Origin: Megaustenia siamemsis
Lineage: Eukaryota > Mollusca > Gastropoda > Stylommatophora > Ariophantidae
Assembly: GCA_032433765.1 (NCBI GenBank)
Contig: JAVIAB010000159.1
Coordinates: forward strand, 868,001-932,000
DNA: 64,000 nucleotides
Direction of reading: 5' to 3'
Shown: positions 55,081-64,000 of the stretch, in pieces
How the letters are laid out: each line of letters starts with the position of its first letter
How positions within the stretch are numbered: the stretch's first letter is position 1
The notes under the pieces: generated by a model
What the model was told of the DNA's origin: nothing
Database searches by the model: none
The model's input: the letters and a program-made list of their open reading frames with translations, nothing else
Position numbers and translations under genes: made by a program

Positions 55081-56330
55081 GCCTACAGAATCATCACAAT
55101 GCAGAACACTGCGGGCAAGCTGCTGGAGAAAATAGTTGCCCGTGTCCTCACCTCTCATCTTGAACAGATACACGCATTCCCACCCACACTCTGAGGTTAT
55201 ATATATAACAAAGAGACATGGCTCAATGCGGCAGTCTTCGCCTATGACATTTTCGAAGGCTTCCACAGACGAGAGGAGACATGTGCTGCTGCTATAGATC
55301 TGGAGGATGCATACAACACAGTACCATCTGAATACCTCATGCACATATTCCTCAAACTGGTAGTGCACCCCTTCCTCATTAGATGGATCGCCGCTGCACT
55401 GTTTCAGAGGACGGTGATACTCAGATGTGGAAGTTGATCTTACGAGCCAACATCCATTTGTCCAGGGCTGCCACAAGGCTCACCATTTCCACCAGTTCTA
55501 TTTAACGTGCACACAATAACGATCACAGAACAACAACTGGATGGAAGGGGAAGAACATGATTTTTGCTGATTCTTCTCTTCTTCTTCTTTTCTCTTTTCA
55601 CTGATACCTTAAAGGTGTCATATCATTTGTCGTTTTTGATCTGCTCGCATTGTCTGAATTAGTGATTTCCTTTGTTGTTACATGTCTCTGTCACTGCATC
55701 TATCCATCTTCTTCTGGGTCTTCCTCTTGGTCTTTTTCCATGCATTCTCGAGAAGAACGCCCTTGATGGTGATTGGTGAGGATTCATTCTGACCAGATGG
55801 CCAAACCATTTAAGTTGTTGTTGCTCTATATATTCTTGGCAGGGTTTTGTTCCTACCATTTTTCTTATGGTTTCATTTGGTCATTTTGCTGATGATATTC
55901 TGGTATATACAGGGAAGAGACAGACAGGAAATCACCTCCACAATGCAGGACGAACTAAATCACATTTCTTCCTGGTGTGGGGTTTCAGGTGCCTTGGTTA
56001 ATCCTAATAAAGCATCAGTTTCATGGTTCTCCTTAACAATCATATCGTTAATACGACCACACCGGTAGTACGAATGGGAGCTGATGAGGTGACCAGGGAC
56101 AAGTTGATGACATACCTCAGAGTTAAGTTGATCGCAGCCGTGTTTTCGGGACCACGTCGACCATGTGATAACAAAATCCCGCAAAGGATTAGCCGCCTTG
56201 AAGGTCATGGCAGCTGCCAACATCGAGCAGAGGCTACTTACTCTTCTGTTCCAGGATTAGTCCTCGCACCAATCGAGTATGCCCTGGCAATTCTTACTGT
56301 CAGTACGACTCAAATTGAAAATTGATAGAC
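55081..56330 (+). pseudogene. LINE-D reverse transcriptase (broken)
   Basis: NTAGKLLEKIVARVLTSHLE, then AAAIDLEDAYNTVPSEYLMH (motif A, Asp kept), GLPQGSP-like motif B at about 55475, and motif C split by an insertion: the host restores to FADDILVY at 55884-55910. Downstream, GADEVTRDKLMTYLRVKLIA belongs to the thumb/connection region. At least four stops. Confidence 0.78.
55562..55893 (-). mobile_element. LINE-B-related 3' tail inserted in the FADD motif of LINE-D
   Basis: TTTTGCTGAT at 55562-55571 and 55884-55893 flanks 312 bp. On the minus strand the insert encodes MVGTKPCQEYIEQQQLKWFG and RPRGRPRRRWIDAVTETCNN, followed by a 3' region and GAAGAA-type tail at the left. The same 3' end was amplified into the 136-bp array at 41960-44560, here in single copy. 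Confidence 0.9.
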
Positions 56331-57410
56331 TGGAGAAAATACAGAATGAAGCCATGCGGATTATCTTGGAGTGTACAAGGGACACTCACTCCCTGTGTAA
56401 CAATGAGGTATCTTTTGACTTTCCAACCATGGATGACAGAATCAAGATCTGGAGAGCACGAGCATACCTGAAGATTAGTGCAGATAAAGAGCATCCATTA
56501 TACCACGAGCTCAACACAGAGAAAGGTGCCAGGCTAAAAGAGGCAAATCATGGGTGAGCCAAGCAGATGTCATCAAACAGGTCTGTGAGCTTACCAATAT
56601 CAACGTTGGCAAGGAGTGGATACGGTCCCTACGTCATTCAAGGGGACTTTCTCGTGTATTGTCACACTCGACAGGAAAAGTAGGGAACAGAACCCGGTCG
56701 TGGTTAATGCTGAGGTCAATGGTCTCATCTGTGATAACACCGATGAGAAAGATGCAGTCATCTATACAGACGGATCTGTAAGATGACACCAAAGAAGTGC
56801 ATGGGCATTTACAGCACGCTTGGCAGGCAGAATAGTCAAAGAAGACAGTGGTGCATACGTCAAGACCACGAGTAGCATTAAAATGTAGGTGATGGCAGTG
56901 ACTAAGGCATTCAACTTGCTAGAGTCACAAGACTACACCCACGCATGTATACTGAGTGATTCGATGAGCATGATAAAAAAAGTGGAGGCAGGCTCTGTAC
57001 GCATGCAATGGGTAGAGTCGTTGCAGAAGTTAAAATAAGTAAGGTCACTTTTGTCTATGTCCCTGGACATGCGGGAGTTCGGGGAAATGAAGAGCGGACA
57101 GGTTGGCTAGCTGAGCTGTTGTTGAGGACGGGCAACCAATGGATCGGGCGGACATCATCAATGCCCTCCGAGATGTGGGCAGAGCACAGGACTTCGACAA
57201 ACACTAATCTATGTCTCTTCCTTGGATGATAGAGATGGGAGTTAAGATGGGCACAGCCAGAAATGAGAAACTTAGTGGCCATGTAAGAAGACTTATCAAC
57301 CAACATAGAACTGGAGTCGTCAGTCGCTGGACACTGAGGGACTTGCTGATGAGGGGATCTGAGCACCTATGGACATGTTCGGAGTGCAATGATGATGACC
57401 TGCAAATAAC
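56280..57410 (+). pseudogene. LINE-D RNase H domain and C-terminus (broken)
   Basis: After KIDRLEKIQNEAMRIILECT and DRIKIWRARAYLKISADKEH, the RNase H motifs follow: VIYTDGSV (first Asp), a SSIKM-stop-VMAV segment, ACILSDSMSMIKKVE (third acid) and VYVPGHAGVRGNEE (His). The second catalytic Glu codon is changed to TAG at 56888. The C-terminal segment EMGVKMGTARNEKLSGHVRR ends with HLWTCSECNDDD. RNase H in these elements removes template RNA. Confidence 0.82.
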
Positions 57411-57900
57411 TATATATATATATCTCCGAAATCCTTCCGTTGTCATGGCAGCTACATGTAGTCGTTTTTATAAATCGGCTCTTGCTGATATATTTAAATG
57501 ATTTGCGCGACAGTCTAGTTGTGAAATTATGTGTTGCTATTCCCCGTTTGGTGCATGTTTTACTTCTGACGTGTGGATGAACTGTGAACTTTACCGATAT
57601 TTAAGTGAAATATGATTTATGCTTCTTTGTGTCGTGTGTTCGCGGTTCGATAGGCAAGCACATGGTTCGACGAAAATGGCGCCGGCAGCCGTGTGTGTTC
57701 AACCCGAATGTGAAAAGTCTGTGACGGTGGATGGGGCGGAAGAATCAGAAATGACCAATGGCCAGAAGTGATAACAGCAAAGTGTGTGGTACACATGAGC
57801 ATATTCAGAACACGAAAGACGAATACGGCAGACCACCGTGAAAGAGATTGGAGCCTCATCACGTAACACTCCAAAGAAAGCCATGGAGAGAAATTCTAAC

Positions 57901-59281
57901 TATTGTTTTAGGAACGAACTAAAAATAGCCACATGGAATGTTAGGACCTTATACCAACAAGGAAAACTAGAAAATCTAATGGTAGAAGCAGAGCGATTAA
58001 ACATGGATATCTTAGGCATATCAGAAACATGATGGAAGGAAAGTGGATACATACAAGACGATAAATATACATTTATATACTCAGGTAACACACAGAACAC
58101 CAAAGAGGGGTAGGCATACTAATAAAACGAGAGCTACAAAAATATATAAATACCCACTGGACATACAATGATAAGATTATACTATTAAAAATTAAGGCAA
58201 AACCATTTGACATAGCAATAATACAGACACCAGTCTCTTCGGGGCGTGGGTCGGGGAACTCGGTAGCCTAGTTGGGAAAAACCACTTGACTAGACTACCG
58301 ACGTTTGGACAACCCGTGTTCGATTCCCGCTGGGAGTGGTATGAGTTGTACTCGTGGTTGAAAAAAAATTACCCCCACAGTCGACCCAGCCGTTGGCAGA
58401 AATGGGTATCATCGCTGCTTCGGACCATATACTGTTCTTTGTTTTTTTCTGTTGTTTATTTGTCATTTTCTGTTGTTTATTTGTCATTTTTTCCGAGTGC
58501 TAACACATACCTTTTCCTTCTATTATTCCCTATCAGGGTATTACCCTGGGAAGGTGGGGAATGTCGCTTCGCATCTGAGTTTCGATGCTTGAGGCGACAC
58601 TATACAGAAATATCCGTACATTTCTGGATAGGCGGCCGAGCACATATGGGTGTAAAACTCGCGTGCTAAGACGACGGTTCAAGTCTCATAATTTACTTTT
58701 ACCTTACCTTTACAGACATAAGCACCTACTCAAGACTATACAGATGAACAAATAGAAGCATAATATGAAGATCTAAATACAGTTATGAAGCAAGTGAAAT
58801 CTTCAGACATCTTGATTGTAATGTGTGACATGAACGCTAAAGTAGGAAAAGGTAGATATAAGACAATTATAGGAAATCATGGTTTAGGAAAAAGAAATGA
58901 CAGAGGAGAAAGATTAATACAATTCTGTGAAGAAAACAGGCTGATAATATGTAACACCTACTTTGAGCAAGAGAAAGGAAACTATACACATGGAAAAGCC
59001 CTGGAGATAGGAAGAGGAATCAAATAGATTACATAATGATAAAAGAAAGGTTCCGTAACAGTGTAAAGAAAGCCAAAACCTACCCAGGAGCAGATATTAA
59101 TTCTGATCACAATCCTGTAATGATTAAAATGAAAATCAAATTAAAGAAAAAGAAACAAAATACTAATTCAGCAACACCAATAGATATAACAGCAGTAAAC
59201 CAGAAAGATGTACAAGAAACTTATACTGTACAAGTAAAGAACACATATCAGAAGCTACTAGAAGAGGGGATTGAGCAGTAA
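57901..59281 (+). pseudogene. LINE-A APE-type endonuclease (broken, SINE-interrupted)
   Basis: LKIATWNVRTLYQQGKLENL (Asn motif), MDILGISET (Glu motif), then a stop where a Trp is expected. After it GILIKREL-like text and FDIAIIQT lead into the SINE; the frame resumes at APTQDYTDEQ with a stop in place of Tyr. ILIVMCDMNAKVGKGRYKTI is the GDFNA-equivalent (CDMNAK), ALEIGRGIK precedes the missing W-x-S-P block and YPGADINSDHNPVMIKM holds the SDH motif. Confidence 0.82.
58222..58718 (+). mobile_element. tRNA-derived SINE, apparently with two tRNA-like halves
   Basis: TACAGACA at 58222-58229 and 58711-58718 flanks 481 bp. The first half has an A-box-like TAGCCTAGTTGGGA and the B box GTGTTCGATTCCCGC. 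The second half (58630-58690) has GGCGGCCGAGCACATATGGG and GACGGTTCAAGTCTC, another A box/B box pair in tRNA-Leu/Ser style. Pyrimidine-rich sequence lies between. The 3' end is TTACCTTACCTT. SINEs are transcribed by RNA polymerase III and moved by a partner LINE. Confidence 0.72.
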
Positions 59282-59315
59282 GAAGAGAAAATCCTGAGGA
59301 AAAAGTCACAACAAA

Positions 59316-59780
59316 ATGGCAATGCATAAAAAACAGCATGCAAGAATCCTGCAACACCTTGCGCAAAAAGGAAGTAACAAAAAACAAAAATGGATAACTG
59401 ACAAAATCTTAAAAAAATGGAAGAAAGAAGACAAGCGAAAAAACACTGCCAGATACAAGGATATAGACAATGAAATACGGAGAATGTACAAAAAGGCAAA
59501 AGAAGACTGGCTCAACCAAAGATGTCTAGAAGTCGAAACTATGGAAAGTAAACAAAACTTAAGAGAGATGCACACAGAAATAAAGAGAATGACGAATAAA
59601 GACAAAAAGCTGCAGGAAACGGATGTATTGCAAACAAAGAGGGAAGAATGCTAACAGACAACAAAGATATAATCGATAGTTGGCAGGAGAATATAACAGA
59701 ATTATTTCATGACGAAAGGGACAAAAAATCATTTATAAAATGTACATCCAACTATGAAATCTGAAGTAGAACAAGTTATA
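59316..59780 (+). pseudogene. LINE-A linker region
   Basis: Lys/Glu-rich, coiled-coil-like sequence (KKWKKEDKRKNTARYKDIDN, MYKKAKEDWLNQRC) between endonuclease and reverse transcriptase, as in other elements of this type. Ends in a frameshift before the reverse transcriptase frame at 59786. Confidence 0.7.
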
Positions 59781-59785
59781 AAACA

Positions 59786-61203
59786 ATGAAAAAGGGAAAA
59801 GCAGATGGACCTGACAATATACAGATAGAGATGATACAGACACTAGAAGATTTTGGCATTGAGGTGATCACAGACATATGCAATGACATATACCATACAG
59901 GATACATACCAAATGAACTAAAAACATCAACTTTCATAGCATTGCCTAAAAAGAATGGTGCGGTTGAATGCAGCGATTTCAGAACAATAAGCCTAATGAG
60001 CCAGGTAACAAAAATTTTACTGAAAGTTATACAGGGAAGGATTCAGAATAAAATCAATACTGAATTAGATGAGCAACAATTTGGATTCAGGAAAAACAGT
60101 GGCACAAAAGAAGCCATATTCAGCATGAGAACATTGATTGAAAAGTATATAGAAGTAAACAAACCAATATATGCCTGCTTTATAGACTACACCAAAGCTT
60201 TCGATAGAATACACCATAACCAACTTATAGACTGCCTAAAGGATATAAATCTAGACGACACAGACATACGACTAATATGTAATTTGTACTGGGAGCAAAC
60301 AGCAATAATAAAATATAACAAGGAGAACTCTACACCCATGGATATAAAAAGAGGAGTAAGACAAGGATGCATCCTGTCACCAAGCTTGTTCAATCTATAC
60401 ACCGAGCAAATCTTTAAAAACATCTAAGAGATACCAGGCCTAAACATTAATGGAAAGATAATCAATAACCTAAGATATGCTGATGATACTGTTCTACTAG
60501 CAGAAAATTCTAAAGACCTACAACAATTGCTTAATGTGATAAACATAACAAGCAAAAAATATGGACGAAATGAATATCAAAAAGACTAAAACTATGATCA
60601 TAAACAAAGAAAATTCTCAAGACCTATAATTAAATATCACAGTTGAGGGAATACATCTGGAGACAGTCCAGAGCTACAACTACCTGGGACATACTATACC
60701 AATGATGGAAAATGTAAAACTGAAATAAACAAAAGAATAGGTATGGCACAAAGTAATTTTAATGCCATGAAAAATATACTAACAATAAAACAATATCTGC
60801 AGGGCTGAAACTAAGAATGGCAAAATGTTACATCTTCTCAATATTCCTGTATGGTGCAGAAACATGGACATTAGACAAGAAAACAGAACAGAAAATTGAA
60901 GCCTTTGAAATGTGGATTTATAGAAAAACATGTAGAATTGGATGGAAAGAAAAGAAAACAAACGAAGAAGTTTTAAAACAACTGAAAATAAAAAGAGAAC
61001 TACTAAATACAATTAAGACAAGACAAATGAAATTTTTGGGTCATGTTAAAAGACACAACAGACTACTAAAAGTATTATTGGAAGGAAAATACAAGGTAAA
61101 AGAGGCAGAACCAAGACTAACATGGACGAGTAACATCAAAAGATGGACAAGTCAAACTATGACAGCCTGCACCATCAAAGCAAGAAACAGAGTAGAATGG
61201 TGA
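59786..61203 (+). pseudogene. LINE-A reverse transcriptase and C-terminal region
   Basis: KKGKADGPDNIQIEMIQTLE, STFIALPKKNGAVECSDFRT, motif A ACFIDYTKAFDRIHHNQL, motif B RGVRQGCILSPSLFNLY and, after a stop at 60426, motif C LRYADDTVLLAE. The C-terminus (60817-61203) has FSIFLYGAETWTLDKK, RKTCRIGWKEKKTNEEV, KFLGHVKRHNRLLKVLLEG and LTWTSNIKRWTSQT. YADD is intact. This is the best representative for reconstructing family order. Confidence 0.88.
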
Positions 61204-61299
61204 TCCATGTAGCCAACCTTCGTTGCAGAGAAGGCACTCGATGATGATGATGATGAATCCATTAAAAAATCACTCACAAGATCCATTTTAAATCCACCA

Positions 61300-61500
61300 G
61301 AAATGAACCAACTTCCATCATATTCCATTACACCAACTTCCATCATATCCCATTAACACCAACTTCCATCATATCCCATTAACACCAACTTCCATCATAT
61401 TCCATTAACACCAACTTCCATCATATTCCATTAACACCAACTCCCATCATATTCCGTTAACACCAACTTCCATCATATTCCATTAACAAATTGGAAATAA
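61300..61500. repeat. 26-bp minisatellite, about 7 units
   Basis: Unit CACCAACTTCCATCATATTC plus CATTAA, directly following the LINE-A tail region. Confidence 0.9.
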
Positions 61501-61557
61501 ATCAGTCGGTCGTCTATGAGTCGGCCATATTGTTATTATTTATTTATCGATAACTGT

Positions 61558-61622
61558 CGAGATCGAAATTTGTAGAGAGACATGATCACCTACGCCAGCA
61601 GGCCCGGTACATGATGATGTGA
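61558..61622 (+). mobile_element. LINE-E extreme 3' end
   Basis: GTAGAGAGACATGATCACCT, CGCCAGCAGGCCCGGTAC and a GATGATGTGA tail match 25155-25210. Only the last 60 bp remain. Confidence 0.65.
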
Positions 61623-61664
61623 TATCAACAATTTTCTTCCACTTTCAAACACTTTTTTTCTCGC

Positions 61665-61810
61665 TTATCTCCCCTTGTTGTTTCCATCATAACCTGCTAG
61701 GGTATCTGTGTTGTCTCCCCTTGTTGTTTCCATCATAACCTGCTAGGGTATCTGTGTTGTCTCCCCTTGTTGTTTCCATCATAACCTGCTAGGGTATCTG
61801 TGTTGTCTCA
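61665..61810. repeat. 46-bp tandem repeat, 3 units
   Basis: Unit CTCCCCTTGTTGTTTCCATC to GGGTATCTGTGTTGT, three near-identical copies. Confidence 0.9.
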
Positions 61811-61839
61811 CCGTCGTGGCCATCCCTGCCCACAGAAAT

Positions 61840-62155
61840 CCCTCAACGTTCCTCAATTCTAGCCCCTAAAAGGTGGGACGGTAACCTACTAGTTGCGTGA
61901 AGTTCAAAGTTCCTCAATTCCAGCCCTAAAAGGTGGGACGGTAACCTACTAGTTGCGTGAAGTTCAAAGTTCCTCAATTCCAGCCCCTAAAAGGTGGGAC
62001 GGTAACCTACTAGTTGCGTGAAGTTCAAAGTTCCCCAATTCCAGCCCCTAAAAGGTGGGACGGTAACCTACTAGTTGCGTGAAGTTCAAGTTCCCAATTC
62101 CAGCCCCTAAAAGTGGGGACGGTAACCTACTAGTTGCGTGAAGTTCAAAGTTCCC
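61840..62155. repeat. 61-bp tandem repeat, 5 units
   Basis: Unit AAAGTTCCTCAATTCCAGCC through GGTAACCTACTAGTTGCGTG to AAGTTC. The fourth and fifth units show small deletions. Confidence 0.9.
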
Positions 62156-62785
62156 TGCCATTAAACCAGTCAGATTTCCATCTATAATTTATTGTTGAAT
62201 TTTCTCTCTTCCTTCATTTCTGTCTCACCCCTGTCCCTGTCATTCCACTCTCTTCTCTGTCTTCCACGCTCCACCACTAATATGATGTTTATATAACAGT
62301 CGCTTGTGAATGCGAATTGAGTCATTTATTCAATGTCTTCATTTGGTGATAGTATCTGACCCTCGACGTCTTCATATTTTTCAGATCTGGCCCTCGGGTA
62401 ATGTAAGATTGTCCATCTCTGGAGTGGAGTGAGACGAGAAACACACACACAATGCTGGTTATGACTTTTTGAGATGTTTTATTGGGCCGTTTGATAATGA
62501 CGCACGCCATACCTGAAGTTGTCTGACACCCACAACAACAATATATATTCAAGATATTTGTTTTTATGCGTCAGATTTACTCAGAGTTGTTCTGATTTGT
62601 TGTTCGATTGAACTCTCTCTCCTGCTTTCTCACCCTCTCAGGTCCAGGATCACGTGGTTATCTTAAGAATAAAGACGTTAATAATAACCTACACAACCAG
62701 ATTTAGTGTAAGCATTTCATCTGATTATTCAATAGACATCACGTAATTGGAGCAGAAAATCAAGTCTGTTTTGAGTGTGCCTGAT
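62156..62785. other. No gene recognised
   Basis: No domain, splice-site pair or repeat that I can support. The 76-codon minus-strand frame at 62322-62552 has no family features. Confidence 0.4.
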
Positions 62786-64000
62786 CTAGACATTGAGACG
62801 GACTGTTGACTCCAGACAATCTAGACATTGAGACGGACTGTCGACTCCAGACAATCTAGACATTGAGACGGACTGTCGACTCCAGACAATCTAGACATTG
62901 AGACGGACTGTCGACTCCTGGCAATCTAGACATTGAGACGGACTGTTTGCCTCCAGGCAATCTAGACATTGAGACGGACTGTCGACTCCTGGCAATCTAG
63001 ACATTGAGACGGACTGTTGCCTCCAGGCAATCTAGACATTGAGGCGGACTGTCGCCTCCAGACAATCTAGACATTGAGACGGACTGTTGCCTCCAGGCAA
63101 TCTAGACATTGAGGCGGACTGTCGCCTCCAGACAATCTAGACATTGAGACGGGCTGTTGCCTCCAGGCAATCTAGACATTGAGACAGACTGTTGCCTCCA
63201 GGCAATCTAGACATTGAGACGGACTGTCGCCTCCAGGCAATCTAGACATTGAGACGGACTGTCGCCTCAGGCAATCTAGACATTGAGACGGACTGTTGCC
63301 TCCAGGCAATCTAGACATTGAGACGGACTGTCGCCTCCAGGCAATCTAGACATTGAGACGGACTGTCGCCTCCAGGCAATCTAGACATTGAGACGGACTG
63401 TCGACTCCAGACAATCTAGACATTGAGACGGACTGTCGCCTCCTGGCAATCTAGACATTGAGACGGACTGTCGACTCCAGACAATCTAGACATTGAGACG
63501 GACTGTCGCCTCCAGGCAATCTAGACATTAAGACGGGCTGTTGCCTCCAGGCAATCTAGACATTGAGACGGACTGTCGCCTCCAGGCAATCTAGACATTG
63601 AGACGGACTGTCGACTCCAGACAATCTAGACATTGAGACGGACTGTCGACTCCAGACAATTTAGACATTGAGACGGACTGTCGACTCCAGACAATCTAGA
63701 CATTGGGACGGACTGTCGCCTCCAGGCAATCTAGACATTGAGACGGACTGTCGACTCCAGACAATCTAGACATTGAGACGCACTGTCGCCTCCAGGCAAT
63801 CTAGACATTGAGACGGACTGTCGACTCCAGACAATCTAGACATTGAGACGGGACTGTCGCCTCCAGGCAATTTAGACATTGAGACGGACTGTCGCCCTCC
63901 AGGCAATCTAGACATTGAGACGGACTGTCGCCTCCAGGCAATCTAGACATTGAGATGGACTGTCGCCTCCAGGCAATCTAGACATTGAGGCGGACTGTCG
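62786..64000. repeat. 35-bp minisatellite, about 35 units, runs off the window
   Basis: Unit CTAGACATTGAGACGGACTG then TCGMCTCCAGRCAAT. Two main types (GACTCCAGACAAT and GCCTCCAGGCAAT) alternate in short runs, which suggests higher-order amplification. The right end is not seen. Confidence 0.93.

Larger units (their letters stand above)
55081..57425 (+). mobile_element. LINE-D, RNase H-bearing non-LTR retrotransposon (degraded)
   Basis: Reverse transcriptase, then RNase H, then a C-terminal Cys motif and an AT-type tail (57411-57424). An RNase H domain places it outside the RTE-like families A, B, C and F and closer to the I/R1/LOA/Ingi groups. Interrupted by a LINE-B-related tail at 55572-55883. 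Its last 220 bp recur as the insert at 6698-6915. Confidence 0.8.
57426..61262 (+). mobile_element. LINE-A, nearly full length (copy 4)
   Basis: Leader (57426-57880), endonuclease, linker, reverse transcriptase, C-terminal region and a GATGATGATGATGA tail at 61237-61255. It is the longest copy of the family that also appears at 6456, 11214, 14930, 15104 and 18221. A SINE interrupts the endonuclease. Stops at 58030, 58111, 59027 and 60427 and frame changes inactivate it. Confidence 0.85.

Noticed and set aside
58240..58690. Genuine tRNA genes at the two B boxes
   Set aside because: Neither half shows a complete cloverleaf by eye, and both lie in one unit bounded by a target duplication inside a LINE, which indicates a SINE.

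Overview
This is animal genomic DNA: AT-rich, intron-bearing, and dominated by transposable elements and tandem arrays. The mix of APE-type non-LTR retrotransposons with short microsatellite 3' tails, Penelope-like elements with GIY-YIG nucleases, a hAT element, Tc1/mariner-like elements with very long D-to-E spacing, a tRNA-derived SINE and a PRDM9-related zinc-finger gene fits an invertebrate bilaterian, perhaps a mollusc or another lophotrochozoan. The species assignment is an inference from flavour only. LINE family letters A to F are local labels, not database names.

Host gene content is small. One plus-strand C2H2 zinc-finger gene can be followed through a 75-nt exon (28424-28498), a 16.8-kb transposon-filled intron, then exons 45307-45424, 45576-45652 and 45903 onward, which join in one reading frame. 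They encode two SUMO-consensus motifs, a PRDM9-type zinc knuckle and the start of a C2H2 array, with no SET domain between knuckle and array. The reading frame closes inside the third finger (46214). Downstream, fingers continue with frameshifts, decay progressively, and pass into a 64-bp satellite that is itself a shortened zinc-finger unit. The same array tail, satellite and 3' flank occur at the start of the window (1-2270 plus 5057 onward), so the window holds two paralogous 3' ends.

Layout. 1-5.2 kb: decayed finger array, satellite and duplicated flank split by a 2.8-kb hAT element with a perfect 8-bp duplication. 5.2-6.2 kb: Penelope-like fragment. 6.4-15.7 kb: nested LINE-A, LINE-B and LINE-D fragments with a DD83E transposon. 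16.7-20.8 kb: a nearly complete LINE-F interrupted by LINE-A. 21.3-28.4 kb: arrays, LINE-E and LINE-B. 28.4-30.5 kb: exon, possible solo LTR and a 100-bp repeat. 30.5-40.1 kb: a Penelope-like element with inverted ends carrying a 7.35-kb LINE-C that itself holds three internal tandem arrays. 40.2-45.3 kb: LINE-B fragments inflated by 26-bp and 136-bp arrays. 45.3-53.9 kb: zinc-finger exons, satellite, an inserted retrogene-like element and a second DD83E transposon. 55-61.3 kb: LINE-D, then a near full-length LINE-A carrying a SINE. 61.3-64 kb: further arrays, the last running off the window.

The most notable pattern is that many minisatellites here grew out of coding sequence, either LINE copies or the zinc-finger exon. 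Nesting is so clean that many insertions can be resolved to exact target duplications, giving a relative history. No LINE is intact. The 284-aa transposase ORF at 8173 is the only long transposon ORF without an obvious break, and it lacks an N-terminal DNA-binding domain.
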